The notes under the pieces were generated by a model that had not been told where the DNA came from, did not search any database, and was given only the letters and a program-made list of their open reading frames with translations. From Bacillus_CJ salitolerans (lineage in GTDB: Bacteria; Bacillota; Bacilli; Bacillales; SA4): a stretch of 64,000 nt of DNA. How positions within the stretch are numbered: position 1 is the first letter of the stretch; every line of letters starts with the position of its first letter. A program made the translations under genes and the position numbers. The stretch lies in the NCBI RefSeq assembly GCF_042680805.1, contig NZ_JBHUEM010000028.1, positions 62,001 through 126,000 of the forward strand, written 5' to 3'. Shown here one piece after another: positions 24,498 through 32,359 of this stretch.

Positions 24498-26570
24498 ATG
24501 AAACTGTTCAACTCAGTATGTCATTATGTAATAGGATTATTGGGTATACTTTTTATTAGTATTGTACCAGAGGTATTGCTTACCCATGGAGTGGTGTCAC
24601 CAGCTTTATTTGCAAGTGAGTATGTCACATTTATAAGAAGTCTATTTGATGAAAATACGTGGGTCTATCAATATAAGGATTATGAAGTATCTGTCGTATC
24701 ATTTCTATGGGAGCCTTACCTCTATTCTATGAAAATATTAGTAGGTGCCATTTTCTTCGGTTTTCTTGTGGCTTTTATCCTTGCGGTACTTACGATGAAT
24801 ATGCCTTCAGTTATAAAGCAGTTGATTAAACGGACACTTCAATTTCTAGAGGTTGTACCGGATATTTTGTTTTTATTCCTTGTGCAGCTTTTAATCGTAC
24901 TTATTTACAAACAGACAGGTGCACTTTTAATGGAGTTTACTAGATTTGAAAAAGAGATCTATGTATTTCCCATCCTAGTGTTGTCCATATTACCTGCTAT
25001 ATCGTTTTACCGTGTAATGGTGATGTACATCGAGGAGGAAACATCGAAACCATATGTTGAATTCGCAAACAGTAAAGGACTTCAACACGTTCTCATCATT
25101 TTAAACCATATCATAAGAAACGTGGCACCAAGTGTATTCCATTATTCTAAGGTTATCATTTGGGGAGCACTGTCTTCATTATTTGTGATCGAGTGGCTGT
25201 TAGATATAAATGGAGTTTTTTATTTTGTCTTCCATGATTTTCGTCCTATCGTATCTGCTGTATCATTATGGTTTGTTTTTACGCCTTCTTACCTAATCTA
25301 TTCGGTTGTGGAAACAATACTTCAAACTAAAAAAACAAATCCTATTACGAAAAAGGACTATAAGAATCGAACAATCAAGGGATCGTTAACCACCCTTTTT
25401 AAGGTTTTTATGACCCTTTTTAGCATAAAAAACATAAATACTTCTCGCATTTTAAAACGACTCAAACCAGTTATCATTGTTGCAAACTGTCTTCAATTAG
25501 GTAAGGAAACAGCTAAACAGATGATTCCATACTTTAAAAATGTAAAATTTGTGATTGGTTTTGTTTTTTTAAGTAGTCTAATTTTGTATAGCCTCATCTA
25601 CTCGGTTCTCACCGATAGCTATATAGAACAGAAAATGTTTTTATATAATGAACAAGGTCAAATAGTATCCGTGTCCCCACATCCTCCGTCCCAAGATTTC
25701 TTACTTGGTACAACTGGCCTTGGCTACAATATATATGACATGATCGTCGTTGGTGCAAAATCAACCTTGTTATTTGGGGCTGGAATTGCTGGCCTCAGAA
25801 TATTGCTTGGTCTGCTTCTTGCGATTCCATTTGGGTACTTCATCCATGGTAGATGGAGGGTATTTATTGAAAAGTGGGTGGAAAGTCTCCACTTCGTCCC
25901 TCTAACGATTGTTGCATACATGCTGCTTAAGCCCATTCTTTGGGGAGAAAAAGGCGAATGGGATTATTCATATGCAGAAAGAGTGTGGATCGAGGTTGCT
26001 ATTTTGACACTGTTAGTGGCTCCGTTTCTTATGACGCAAATTGGAAGTGATATCAAGCTACTACTAAGAAATACCTATATCGATAGTGCACGATTACTAG
26101 GTGGTAGTCATTCACATATCCTTATAAAGCACATATTACCTCAACTCGGACCGAGATTAACGATACTCTTTGGCCAACAATTTATGCAGGTGATGTTACT
26201 TTTTATGCATTTAGGATTATTTCAGCTGTTTTTTGGTGGGACATATATTTACCTGCCGGATCCACCCAAATCTGTCTCAAATGAATGGTCAGGGATGATA
26301 GGTGATGCTAAAAATACACTTGCTACAGGTCCATGGTGGGTCATTATTCCGGTGTTAATAGCCTTTATCGTAGCAATTCTTGCAATGCAAACGATGCTTA
26401 AAGGGATGCAGGAGGTTATGCAGGCTAAAATTGGAGTGAAGATATTAGACCGGAAGAGTAAATGGAAGTCCCATTCAAAAAGAGAAGAAGAAACTGACCG
26501 TAGTCAGCCTCAGCAAGTGGGGTTCAATCTATTAACTCAGCAGCAAGTAAAAATGAATAAGAGCTTGTAA
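24498..26570 (+). CDS. fused DppB-DppC-like ABC transporter permease
   Basis: A 690-residue membrane protein made of two consecutive permease modules. The first half (about 1-285) resembles DppB-type subunits, with a long extracytoplasmic stretch after helix 1 and an EAA-like loop (YVEFANSKGLQHVLIILNHI). After a cytoplasmic linker the second half (about 355-650) looks like DppC: PPSQDFLLGTTGLGYNIYDM is its signature, and its EAA loop is IDSARLLGGSHSHILIKHIL. These subunits are normally separate. No ATPase or binding-protein gene is adjacent, so it must borrow them, or be orphaned. GTAGGAG precedes ATG. A terminator follows directly. Confidence 0.85.
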   Translation: MKLFNSVCHYVIGLLGILFISIVPEVLLTHGVVSPALFASEYVTFIRSLFDENTWVYQYKDYEVSVVSFLWEPYLYSMKILVGAIFFGFLVAFILAVLTMNMPSVIKQLIKRTLQFLEVVPDILFLFLVQLLIVLIYKQTGALLMEFTRFEKEIYVFPILVLSILPAISFYRVMVMYIEEETSKPYVEFANSKGLQHVLIILNHIIRNVAPSVFHYSKVIIWGALSSLFVIEWLLDINGVFYFVFHDFRPIVSAVSLWFVFTPSYLIYSVVETILQTKKTNPITKKDYKNRTIKGSLTTLFKVFMTLFSIKNINTSRILKRLKPVIIVANCLQLGKETAKQMIPYFKNVKFVIGFVFLSSLILYSLIYSVLTDSYIEQKMFLYNEQGQIVSVSPHPPSQDFLLGTTGLGYNIYDMIVVGAKSTLLFGAGIAGLRILLGLLLAIPFGYFIHGRWRVFIEKWVESLHFVPLTIVAYMLLKPILWGEKGEWDYSYAERVWIEVAILTLLVAPFLMTQIGSDIKLLLRNTYIDSARLLGGSHSHILIKHILPQLGPRLTILFGQQFMQVMLLFMHLGLFQLFFGGTYIYLPDPPKSVSNEWSGMIGDAKNTLATGPWWVIIPVLIAFIVAILAMQTMLKGMQEVMQAKIGVKILDRKSKWKSHSKREEETDRSQPQQVGFNLLTQQQVKMNKSL

Positions 26571-26578
26571 ACAACTTG

Positions 26579-26610
26579 GCGATTCCTTTATAGTAAGGAA
26601 TCGCTTTATT
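26579..26610 (+). terminator. terminator of the fused permease gene
   Basis: GCGATTCCTT pairs with AAGGAATCGC around TATAGT, then TTTATT. Confidence 0.8.
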
Positions 26611-26741
26611 AAAATTTAGCATTTCAGAATCTTTCATTTAGAAATAATTGAAGCAGTAAATAAGGGAAGAAGCATGGAATCTAAGAAGGAGACCCAGAAA
26701 GAGGGTGAATACATAGCACGAGAGAGTGGGTTAAATCGGAC

Positions 26742-26768
26742 GAAAAAAAACCGACATTAAATTGTCGG
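26742..26768 (-). terminator. terminator of the second ArsR/SRPBCC operon
   Basis: On the minus strand CCGACA-atttaa-TGTCGG is followed by T8, 24 bases past the ArsR stop. Confidence 0.8.
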
Positions 26769-26791
26769 CTTTTATGTACAGTTATATATCA

Positions 26792-27145
26792 TTATTCACG
26801 GTCTGTTTTCATGTCTTTAAATCTATGTTCATCATCATTTTCAACAACATGTTTAAGAATAGACAACTTGTTATTCCAAAATTGTTCGTAATAAGAAAGC
26901 CATTGTTTAACTTCTGTTAACGGTTCTGGTTGCAACTGATAAATTTTTTCTCTGCCTACTTTTTTTCCATAGACTAAATTTGCTTCTGAAAGTACGTGAA
27001 GATGTTTTGCTATGGCTGTACGACTAATTGGAAAATGAGCTGTTATTTCTGAGATAGCTAATTTGTCATTAGCAAGCAACCGAAGAACCTCTCGTCTAGT
27101 TGGATCAGCAATAGCTTGAAATACATCATGCTTTGCTGCTTCCAT
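26792..27145 (-). CDS. ArsR-family winged-helix regulator
   Basis: A 117-residue winged-helix protein with the VFQAIADPTRREVLRLLAND opening and recognition helix FPISRTAIAKHLHVLSEANLV. No metal-ligand cysteines are present. It is the downstream partner of the SRPBCC gene; TAATG makes a one-base overlap, so the two are translationally coupled. Gene order is the reverse of the 14.5-15.4 kb pair. It probably represses its own operon through the 30-bp repeats upstream. The C-terminal tail (VENDDEHRFKDMKTDRE) is acidic and probably disordered. Confidence 0.87.
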   Translation of the reverse strand: MEAAKHDVFQAIADPTRREVLRLLANDKLAISEITAHFPISRTAIAKHLHVLSEANLVYGKKVGREKIYQLQPEPLTEVKQWLSYYEQFWNNKLSILKHVVENDDEHRFKDMKTDRE

Positions 27146-27567
27146 TATCCTTCAACAACCTGACGAAGTCGTTCATTCACAATACCTACCCAACCACCTT
27201 CCATTCTTTCACGGATCACTGAACTTTTCTCATTTGCTTTTGGAAGTACAGTATCAGGAGACTTCCAACCACTGTGTATAAGTGTAAACTCCGTTTTTTC
27301 ACCCATGTCTTTTAGTATAAAAGAAACAACCCAACCATCAGTATCCCATGAAAATGAAATTTTATTTGGTTCATCCACTTCTAATACTTTGCATGGAGAT
27401 GGACCGAATGGAGATTGAATATGAAATTCATGTCCTTCTGTAGGCTCAAAATCATTTGGCATGAACCATAATGCAATACCTTCCGATGTTGATACCTTAT
27501 TCCAAACTTTTTGTAGGGGTGCTTCAAAAATAACGGTTTGTTTAATATCTTGTAATGTTTCCATCAT
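27145..27567 (-). CDS. SRPBCC (AHSA1-like) domain protein
   Basis: 140 residues with the SRPBCC pattern: IKQTVIFEAPLQKVWNKVST, GIALWFMPNDFEP, KISFSWDTDGWVVSFIL and a C-terminal helix beginning ERMEGGWVGIVNERL. The AAAGGAG six bases before the ATG at 27567 sets the start; the longer frame through MKLNGF lies in the upstream repeats. It binds a lipophilic ligand by family analogy, with no enzymatic residues evident. First gene of the operon, coupled to its ArsR regulator. Confidence 0.85.
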   Translation of the reverse strand: MMETLQDIKQTVIFEAPLQKVWNKVSTSEGIALWFMPNDFEPTEGHEFHIQSPFGPSPCKVLEVDEPNKISFSWDTDGWVVSFILKDMGEKTEFTLIHSGWKSPDTVLPKANEKSSVIRERMEGGWVGIVNERLRQVVEG

Positions 27568-27600
27568 TAACTTCTCCTTTTTCAAAATAGTACTAAAACC

Positions 27601-27670
27601 ATTTAGCTTCATTTATGATGATATAACACCATTTGGTTTCATTTATGATAATATAACACCATTTGGTTTC
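27601..27670. repeat. 30-bp tandem repeat (2.3 copies) in the SRPBCC/ArsR promoter region
   Basis: Two nearly identical 30-base units plus a 10-base start of a third, built as ATTTGGTTTC, ATTTATGATA, ATATAACACC. Each unit carries ACCATTTGGT-like dyads and a TATA-like stretch. They lie 34 bases upstream of the SRPBCC start, where an ArsR operator is expected. Confidence 0.8.
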
Positions 27671-27874
27671 GTGTCAACGTTATACTGCATAATTTTATGA
27701 TTTTCAAGTTAGATATTTATTATTAGTACTTCCGCTACTTTAACTAACAAAAATGATTAAATTTCTAATATTATTCCTACAATGATGAAGGAATATCAAT
27801 ATGATGGGTTGAAAACTACATATGCAAAGATTGTAAAATAATCAAAATTCTTATCGAAGAAATAGGAGGCAATC

Positions 27875-28270
27875 ATGGGAAGACTAGTTCATTTTGAAAT
27901 TCATGTGGATGACATGGAACGTGCAAAAAAGTTCTATGGAGAAGTATTTGGGTGGACATTTGAAGACTGGAGTGAATATGCGGGGATGCCGTATTTTGGA
28001 GCAGTAACTGGTGATGCGAATCAGCCTGGAATTAACGGAGCGTTAATGAAGCGTCAAAGTCCTTCGCCAGAAGCAAACCAAGCTTTAAATGGATATGCTT
28101 GTACAATGGGAGTAGAAGATTACGATTCTACGGAAGCAAAAATTCTTGAACGTGGTGGAAAGGTAGCATTGCCGAAGTATGCCCTGCCTGGAATGGCATG
28201 GCAGGGTTATTATGTGGATACAGAAGGAAATATCTTTGGTATTCATCAGCCAGACGAGGATGCAAAATGA
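27875..28270 (+). CDS. VOC (glyoxalase/bleomycin-resistance fold) family protein
   Basis: 131 residues with one long VOC domain: VHFEIHVDDMERAKKFYGEV at the start and GYYVDTEGNIFGIHQPDE at the end. Candidate metal ligands are the His near residue 6, His near 126 and nearby glutamates. Family members are dioxygenases, isomerases or binding proteins; the CDxxExTxxF-free, GxMxWQGYYVDTEGN style resembles uncharacterised Bacillus VOC proteins. TAGGAGG precedes ATG. Monocistronic. Substrate unknown. Confidence 0.85.
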   Translation: MGRLVHFEIHVDDMERAKKFYGEVFGWTFEDWSEYAGMPYFGAVTGDANQPGINGALMKRQSPSPEANQALNGYACTMGVEDYDSTEAKILERGGKVALPKYALPGMAWQGYYVDTEGNIFGIHQPDEDAK

Positions 28271-28394
28271 TTTTTGTTCTGTAAGATTTAAGTTCTCAAA
28301 AATAATTCAGTACATAAAGTGCCTGAATCCAGAATAATAAGGGGACAGGCATTTTATTCTGTAGTAAGGTAAAGAGAATTAGTTTTTTTATCTA

Positions 28395-28765
28395 TTATCT
28401 GTGCTGATCGACAAGAATTTGATTACCATCTGGATCTTCAATGGTAAAATAGGCAGATCCTTCATTTGATTCATCTGCTTCAGTCAGCATATGTATTCCT
28501 TTTTCTTTAAGCTGCTTTTGAAGTTCTCGAACGTCTGTAAACGAATCGAGATTTTCTGCATTTTGATTCCATCCTGGATTAAATGTTAGGATGTTCTTTT
28601 CAAACATTCCTTGGAATAGTCCAATAACGCAATTTTCGTTTTTCATAATAAGCCAATTTTGAGTAATATCCCCCCTAATGCTTGAAATCCTAGTTTTTCA
28701 TAAAAAGATTTTGAGGCATGAATGTCTTTCACATTTAAACTTACAGAAAGTGCTCCTAGTTTCAT
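28395..28765 (-). pseudogene. VOC-family gene split by one-base deletion in a G-run
   Basis: From ATG 28765 (GGAGGAG upstream) the minus strand reads LGALSVSLNVKDIHASKSFY, EKLGFQALGG and then goes out of frame at a run of six Gs near 28665. One more G restores GDITQNWLIMKNENCVIGLF and the rest, ending AYFTIEDPDGNQILVDQHR at 28395. The repaired protein would be about 123 residues, a complete glyoxalase-fold protein. Either a sequencing error, a phase-variable tract or a fresh frameshift. Confidence 0.75.
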
Positions 28766-28884
28766 TTTTTCTCCTCCAAATAATTAATTATAAATATTCT
28801 AGATCGATACTATTAGTTCACTCCAAAACTAGTATAAAAGAGGACTTATATTATTTTCAATATTTACCAAAAAGCTCTTAGAAT

Positions 28885-29012
28885 CCAGCTCCAGCGCCTA
28901 GCCATTCGAGGTCAAATAACCCTAAATGAGTAAAAGGGGATAGGCACCCTTTTCTTATTTAGGGTTATTTGCTCTGCCTTAGGCTAAACGGGGCGCCCTA
29001 AGCCTTTTGTTC
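28885..29012 (+). repeat. multi-hairpin intergenic element, copy 3 (shortest complete, exchanged stem)
   Basis: It starts CCAGCTCCAGCGCCTAGCC and ends GCTAAACGGGGCGCCCTAAGCC plus TTTTGTTC. It lacks the GATGAAATGG hairpin. Its central stem is AATAACCCTAAAT/ATTTAGGGTTATT, 13 perfect pairs with a different sequence from copies 1, 2 and 5, around the shared AAAAGGG/CCCTTTT inner stem. Its right end overlaps the last codons of the kinase gene. Confidence 0.85.
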
Positions 29013-30251
29013 ACTAGCAGGAAGACTAATCCGAAAGGTTGTCCCTTTCCCTTTTTCACTCATAATATCAATTTTCCCTTTTAATTTATAAACGGTACTG
29101 AACACGACGAGCATGCCAAGGCCTGTCCCTTCCTCTTTCGTTGAATAATAGGGTTTTCCCACTCTTTGAACCTCATCCTTGGACATCCCAACACCAGTGT
29201 CTTGGATGATTATCTGAATTTCACTTTTGTGTTCTGATACTGTAACGGTAAGGTTTCCACCCTTTTCTTTCATCGATTCAATGCCATTTTTAAATAGATT
29301 GATCAAAGACTGCTGGATTTGGCTTTTATCATATCGTAACTGTAACGAATTTGAAAATTCATATTGCATCTTCACATCATGAATGTTGGCATACGGTAGC
29401 ATGATATTATGGACATAGTCAAATTCCTCTTTTAAGTCCGATTGAACCATATATTGTGCTTGAGGTTTGGCGAGAGACAGAAAGTCGCTGACGATATTTT
29501 CGGCCCTTTTCAGTTCTTGCATGGAAAAATCAACATATTTTTTTTCTTCTTCGGTAAGGGTTGTAGATTTATTGAGAAGCTGAAGGAAGCCACTCGTGAC
29601 GGTAAGCGGGTTTCTAATTTCATGAGAAATACTTGCTGCTAGCTCGCTAATAACGCTTAATCTTTCCGTATCATTATATTTTTCACGTGTCTTGAGATTA
29701 TGGATAATTTTTTGAATGAGAATCATCACAATGACTGTTCCACCAACATGGATTGTAATCACATTTGTAACGATGCTCCAAAAGTGACTTGTTAATGGTT
29801 GAAAATAGGAGCTAATATAGAACAAGTATGATGCCATTGCAAGAAAAGAAAGGAAACTTGCTGCGATAATTCTTTTTTTCGACTCAAGTTGTAGAAAAGC
29901 CTTGCTAGATAAAGATACAAGAATGAAAACAATAGATGAATAAATAAAGGAAGGGAAAATACCATCCCCACCAATATAGAAGCGATACACATTTAACACG
30001 ATCCATAACGGGATTGCAATTCGATATCCACCAAAAAGTGAAGCAATGATGAAAGGAACAAAACGCAAATCAAATATAAACCCAATCTCTAGTTGGATAG
30101 GAAAGGACATACAAAGAACCATCGATAGAGCGGAGAGTATAAACAAATACCGATTATAGCTATATGGGCGCTTCTTATCTTCAAAAAATACTAAGTATGT
30201 TATAACTGGAATTAGCAAAAAAAGCAGATTAATTAACAGTGTTTCCGTCAT
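28998..30251 (-). CDS. KinB-like membrane sensor histidine kinase
   Basis: 417 residues. Six hydrophobic segments occupy about residues 1-190 (5TM-Lyt/KinB-like sensor), followed by the dimerisation/phosphoacceptor helix with H-box SELAASISHEIRNPLTVTSG. The ATPase domain has N-box NLFKNGIESMKEKGG, G1 IIQDTGVGMSKDE, F-box PYYSTKEEGTGLGM and a terminal GKGTTFRISLP. The arrangement and motif wording match Bacillus KinB, which feeds phosphate into the Spo0 sporulation phosphorelay; no response regulator is adjacent, as expected for phosphorelay kinases. ATG 30251 follows GAAAGGA. The last residues and stop are supplied by the adjacent repeat element. Confidence 0.85.
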   Translation of the reverse strand: MTETLLINLLFLLIPVITYLVFFEDKKRPYSYNRYLFILSALSMVLCMSFPIQLEIGFIFDLRFVPFIIASLFGGYRIAIPLWIVLNVYRFYIGGDGIFPSFIYSSIVFILVSLSSKAFLQLESKKRIIAASFLSFLAMASYLFYISSYFQPLTSHFWSIVTNVITIHVGGTVIVMILIQKIIHNLKTREKYNDTERLSVISELAASISHEIRNPLTVTSGFLQLLNKSTTLTEEEKKYVDFSMQELKRAENIVSDFLSLAKPQAQYMVQSDLKEEFDYVHNIMLPYANIHDVKMQYEFSNSLQLRYDKSQIQQSLINLFKNGIESMKEKGGNLTVTVSEHKSEIQIIIQDTGVGMSKDEVQRVGKPYYSTKEEGTGLGMLVVFSTVYKLKGKIDIMSEKGKGTTFRISLPASEQKA

Positions 30252-30405
30252 AGAAAAAATCCTTTCGCTATTTTTGCTGAAAAAAGTAAACTTAGACAGC
30301 AAGATAGTAAACAGTGAATACCCCAAATTATAACAGATAACGGTTTGTACGACTATTTGATATTGGTATTAGGTATTAGGAAGTACGTTTTGAGTATTAA
30401 ATCAA

Positions 30406-30430
30406 ACAAAAAAAAGGGACAAATGTCCCC
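30406..30430 (-). terminator. terminator of the DUF3231 gene
   Basis: On the minus strand GGGACATTTGTCCC is followed by T8, just past the stop. Confidence 0.8.
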
Positions 30431-30441
30431 TAGATGATTAC

Positions 30442-30987
30442 CTAACAGTTCTCAAGCTTGTTATGGTGTAACGGTGGAGGAATTAACCAGCCTTTTTCTT
30501 TATTCAGTCTTAATACCTTCCCGCCAAGTGTCGCTTTTTGTGTATGGAATTGTCCAAACATCATTGCGATATCTTCCCGTATAGACTGTCCAATCACTTG
30601 ACTACATGTGACTAAACCAACTGAAATATTCATTGACAAGGAAGCGGCAATTTCAGGATCTTGGATTCTTGCACCTACAGGAATATCTTCTAAACAAGCT
30701 TTAGGTCTTTCTGGAGGAGCTGGTGGAAGCCCAACACCGTTTTCTTTAAGTATAGCTTCAACTTGTTTAATTTCTTGTTGGCACTGGTTAATGGATTCTT
30801 CTAATAACTTATGTAGGTCATCATCACCTGCATGATTCAAATGCGTTTGATAGCCTGCCACATAACCTTTTGATACTAGTAAGAACGACCAAAGTGAAAA
30901 AACTTCTCCATAATGCATTGGTTCATTTTGTGGATTTCCGCTTAAAATTCCCATAACTGCACTCCTTATTGTTGTTTTTAATTTCAT
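30442..30987 (-). CDS. DUF3231 family protein
   Basis: A 181-residue helical protein with the DUF3231 pattern: MHYGEVFSLWSFLLVSKGYV, a QTHLNHAGDDDLHKLLEE helix, VGLPPAPPERPKA, then a second bundle with SMNISVGLVTCSQVIGQSIR. The His, Asp and Glu residues in the helices recall ferritin-like four-helix proteins, and the family is common in spore formers, but its function is unknown. AAGGAG precedes the ATG at 30987. Monocistronic with a good terminator. Confidence 0.75.
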   Translation of the reverse strand: MKLKTTIRSAVMGILSGNPQNEPMHYGEVFSLWSFLLVSKGYVAGYQTHLNHAGDDDLHKLLEESINQCQQEIKQVEAILKENGVGLPPAPPERPKACLEDIPVGARIQDPEIAASLSMNISVGLVTCSQVIGQSIREDIAMMFGQFHTQKATLGGKVLRLNKEKGWLIPPPLHHNKLENC

Positions 30988-31068
30988 AAAAATCTCCTTA
31001 CATGAACAGTGTAGGAAGGACCATGAATTATTTTCTTCTCAAAAAGAATTTGTTATTCCTAAAATTTT

Positions 31069-31127
31069 GGGCTACTGCTTCCATTCAGTAGCCCTCTCTT
31101 AGGGCAATAGTTGAATAAATTCAACTA
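31069..31127. other. two inverted repeats in the 30.99-31.32 kb gap
   Basis: GGGCTACTG...CAGTAGCCC (31069-31094) is a 9-bp hairpin, and TAGTTGAAT-AA-ATTCAACTA (31108-31127) a perfect palindrome. Either could be a terminator or operator upstream of the flanking divergent genes. Nothing else is recognisable in this gap. Confidence 0.45.
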
Positions 31128-31320
31128 CTTCTATTGTGTGACATAGAAAAAAAACTATTCAACAAAAAAACGTAGGCAATTAGAAGTACGTATGGATAGT
31201 TTGCTACCTATACGATTACACAGAAGGAACACGTACATTATAATAGAGAGGAAGGCTGAATAAAAAATCGGTGCGGAATTGATAAAAGGTAAAAAGTATT
31301 AATAGTAAGTGGTGAAGCAG

Positions 31321-32028
31321 ATGATACATACGTACAAAGGTGAGACGATACGGTTAGAGATCAAGTATAAAAATCGAAAGACAATTGGCATTACGATGGA
31401 CTATTACGGAAATATTGAGGTACACGCGCCAAAAGGTACTCCCGATGAGAAAGTGTTACACGTAGTAGAGGAAAAGTGGGACCTCATTTGTCAGAAGCTA
31501 CATGAGCAGAAGGAGAGAATGCGCGGACCAAAGGAAAAGGTGTATGAGCAAGGGGAGAGTTTTCTTTATTTAGGGAACGTGTATCCCATCAAGATTATTT
31601 TGGATGAAAGTCTTGAACGTGACAACGTCGTGTTTAAGGGGGATTGTTTACATATAAAGGTGAAGCAGCTGGAGGATGAGAAAGTGAAACAAGCGTTAAG
31701 ACGGTTCTACTATCAGAGTTGTAAAGCATTAGTAGAGAGAAGCGTCTCCCGTTTTCAATGTCATTTTAAAACAAAACCACGGAGCATTCGGATTACCGAC
31801 AGCCAAACAACATGGGGGACATGTGATTCCAAGCTACAGCTCACCTTTAATTGGAAGCTGGCAATGGCTCCCCAGCAGGTGATTGACTACGTCGTGGTTC
31901 ATGAGATGTGCCATATGGTCCATCTTAACCATGACCGCTCCTTTTGGCGACTTGTGGGCAAAATTATGCCTGACTATAAGGAACAGGAATATTGGTTAGC
32001 TATATCGAATTGGAAGATGACGGTTTAG
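31321..32028 (+). CDS. YgjP/WLM-like zinc metallopeptidase domain protein
   Basis: 235 residues. The N-terminal half is a beta-rich domain (RKTIGITMDYYGNIEVHAPK). The C-terminal half has the family block RITDSQTTWGTCDSKLQLTF, NWKLAMAPQQVIDYVVVHEM and CHMVHLNHDRSFW, in which HEMCH with the later His forms the HExxH zinc site. These DUF45/YgjP proteins accompany DNA processing genes elsewhere, but the role here is unknown. ATG 31321 matches the usual MIHTYKGE start; GTG 31309 is in frame but lacks a better binding site. Confidence 0.85.
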   Translation: MIHTYKGETIRLEIKYKNRKTIGITMDYYGNIEVHAPKGTPDEKVLHVVEEKWDLICQKLHEQKERMRGPKEKVYEQGESFLYLGNVYPIKIILDESLERDNVVFKGDCLHIKVKQLEDEKVKQALRRFYYQSCKALVERSVSRFQCHFKTKPRSIRITDSQTTWGTCDSKLQLTFNWKLAMAPQQVIDYVVVHEMCHMVHLNHDRSFWRLVGKIMPDYKEQEYWLAISNWKMTV

Positions 32029-32293
32029 GGTACTATAACACCGGATTCGAAGCGAATGTTGTTCAGGAACAGTGACAGACTTCGATAGAATCTCGAGGTG
32101 TGCCTAATTTAAATGAGATTGAAAATTAACCTTTTATTTATAGTGGTATGCCTTACGTTCGTTACATTACCCATTACAGAATTTATCTACTCTATGAAGT
32201 AAAATAATCACGTATTCTTCACAATTTTTGAAAAGCTCAGTTTTTTGGAGGATATCGTTTTCTTTTAGAGAATACCTTATATATTCGCTTCAT

Positions 32294-32325
32294 CCTTACT
32301 TTCATAAAAGTAAGGTTTTTTTTAT
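32294..32325 (+). terminator. terminator or attenuator 35 bases before the alpha/beta hydrolase gene
   Basis: CCTTACTTT-cata-AAAGTAAGG followed by T8. No gene ends in the preceding 260 bases, so it may attenuate a leader transcript of the downstream gene. Between 32.03 and 32.29 kb nothing else is seen. Confidence 0.75.
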
Positions 32326-32359
32326 TTTATATATTCTTTTGAAGAAGAGGTGTAAGCTT

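Noticed and set aside
26674..26760. 28-codon frame between the fused permease and the ArsR gene
   Set aside because: Its end overlaps a terminator hairpin and its composition is Lys/Glu-rich low complexity. Probably chance.
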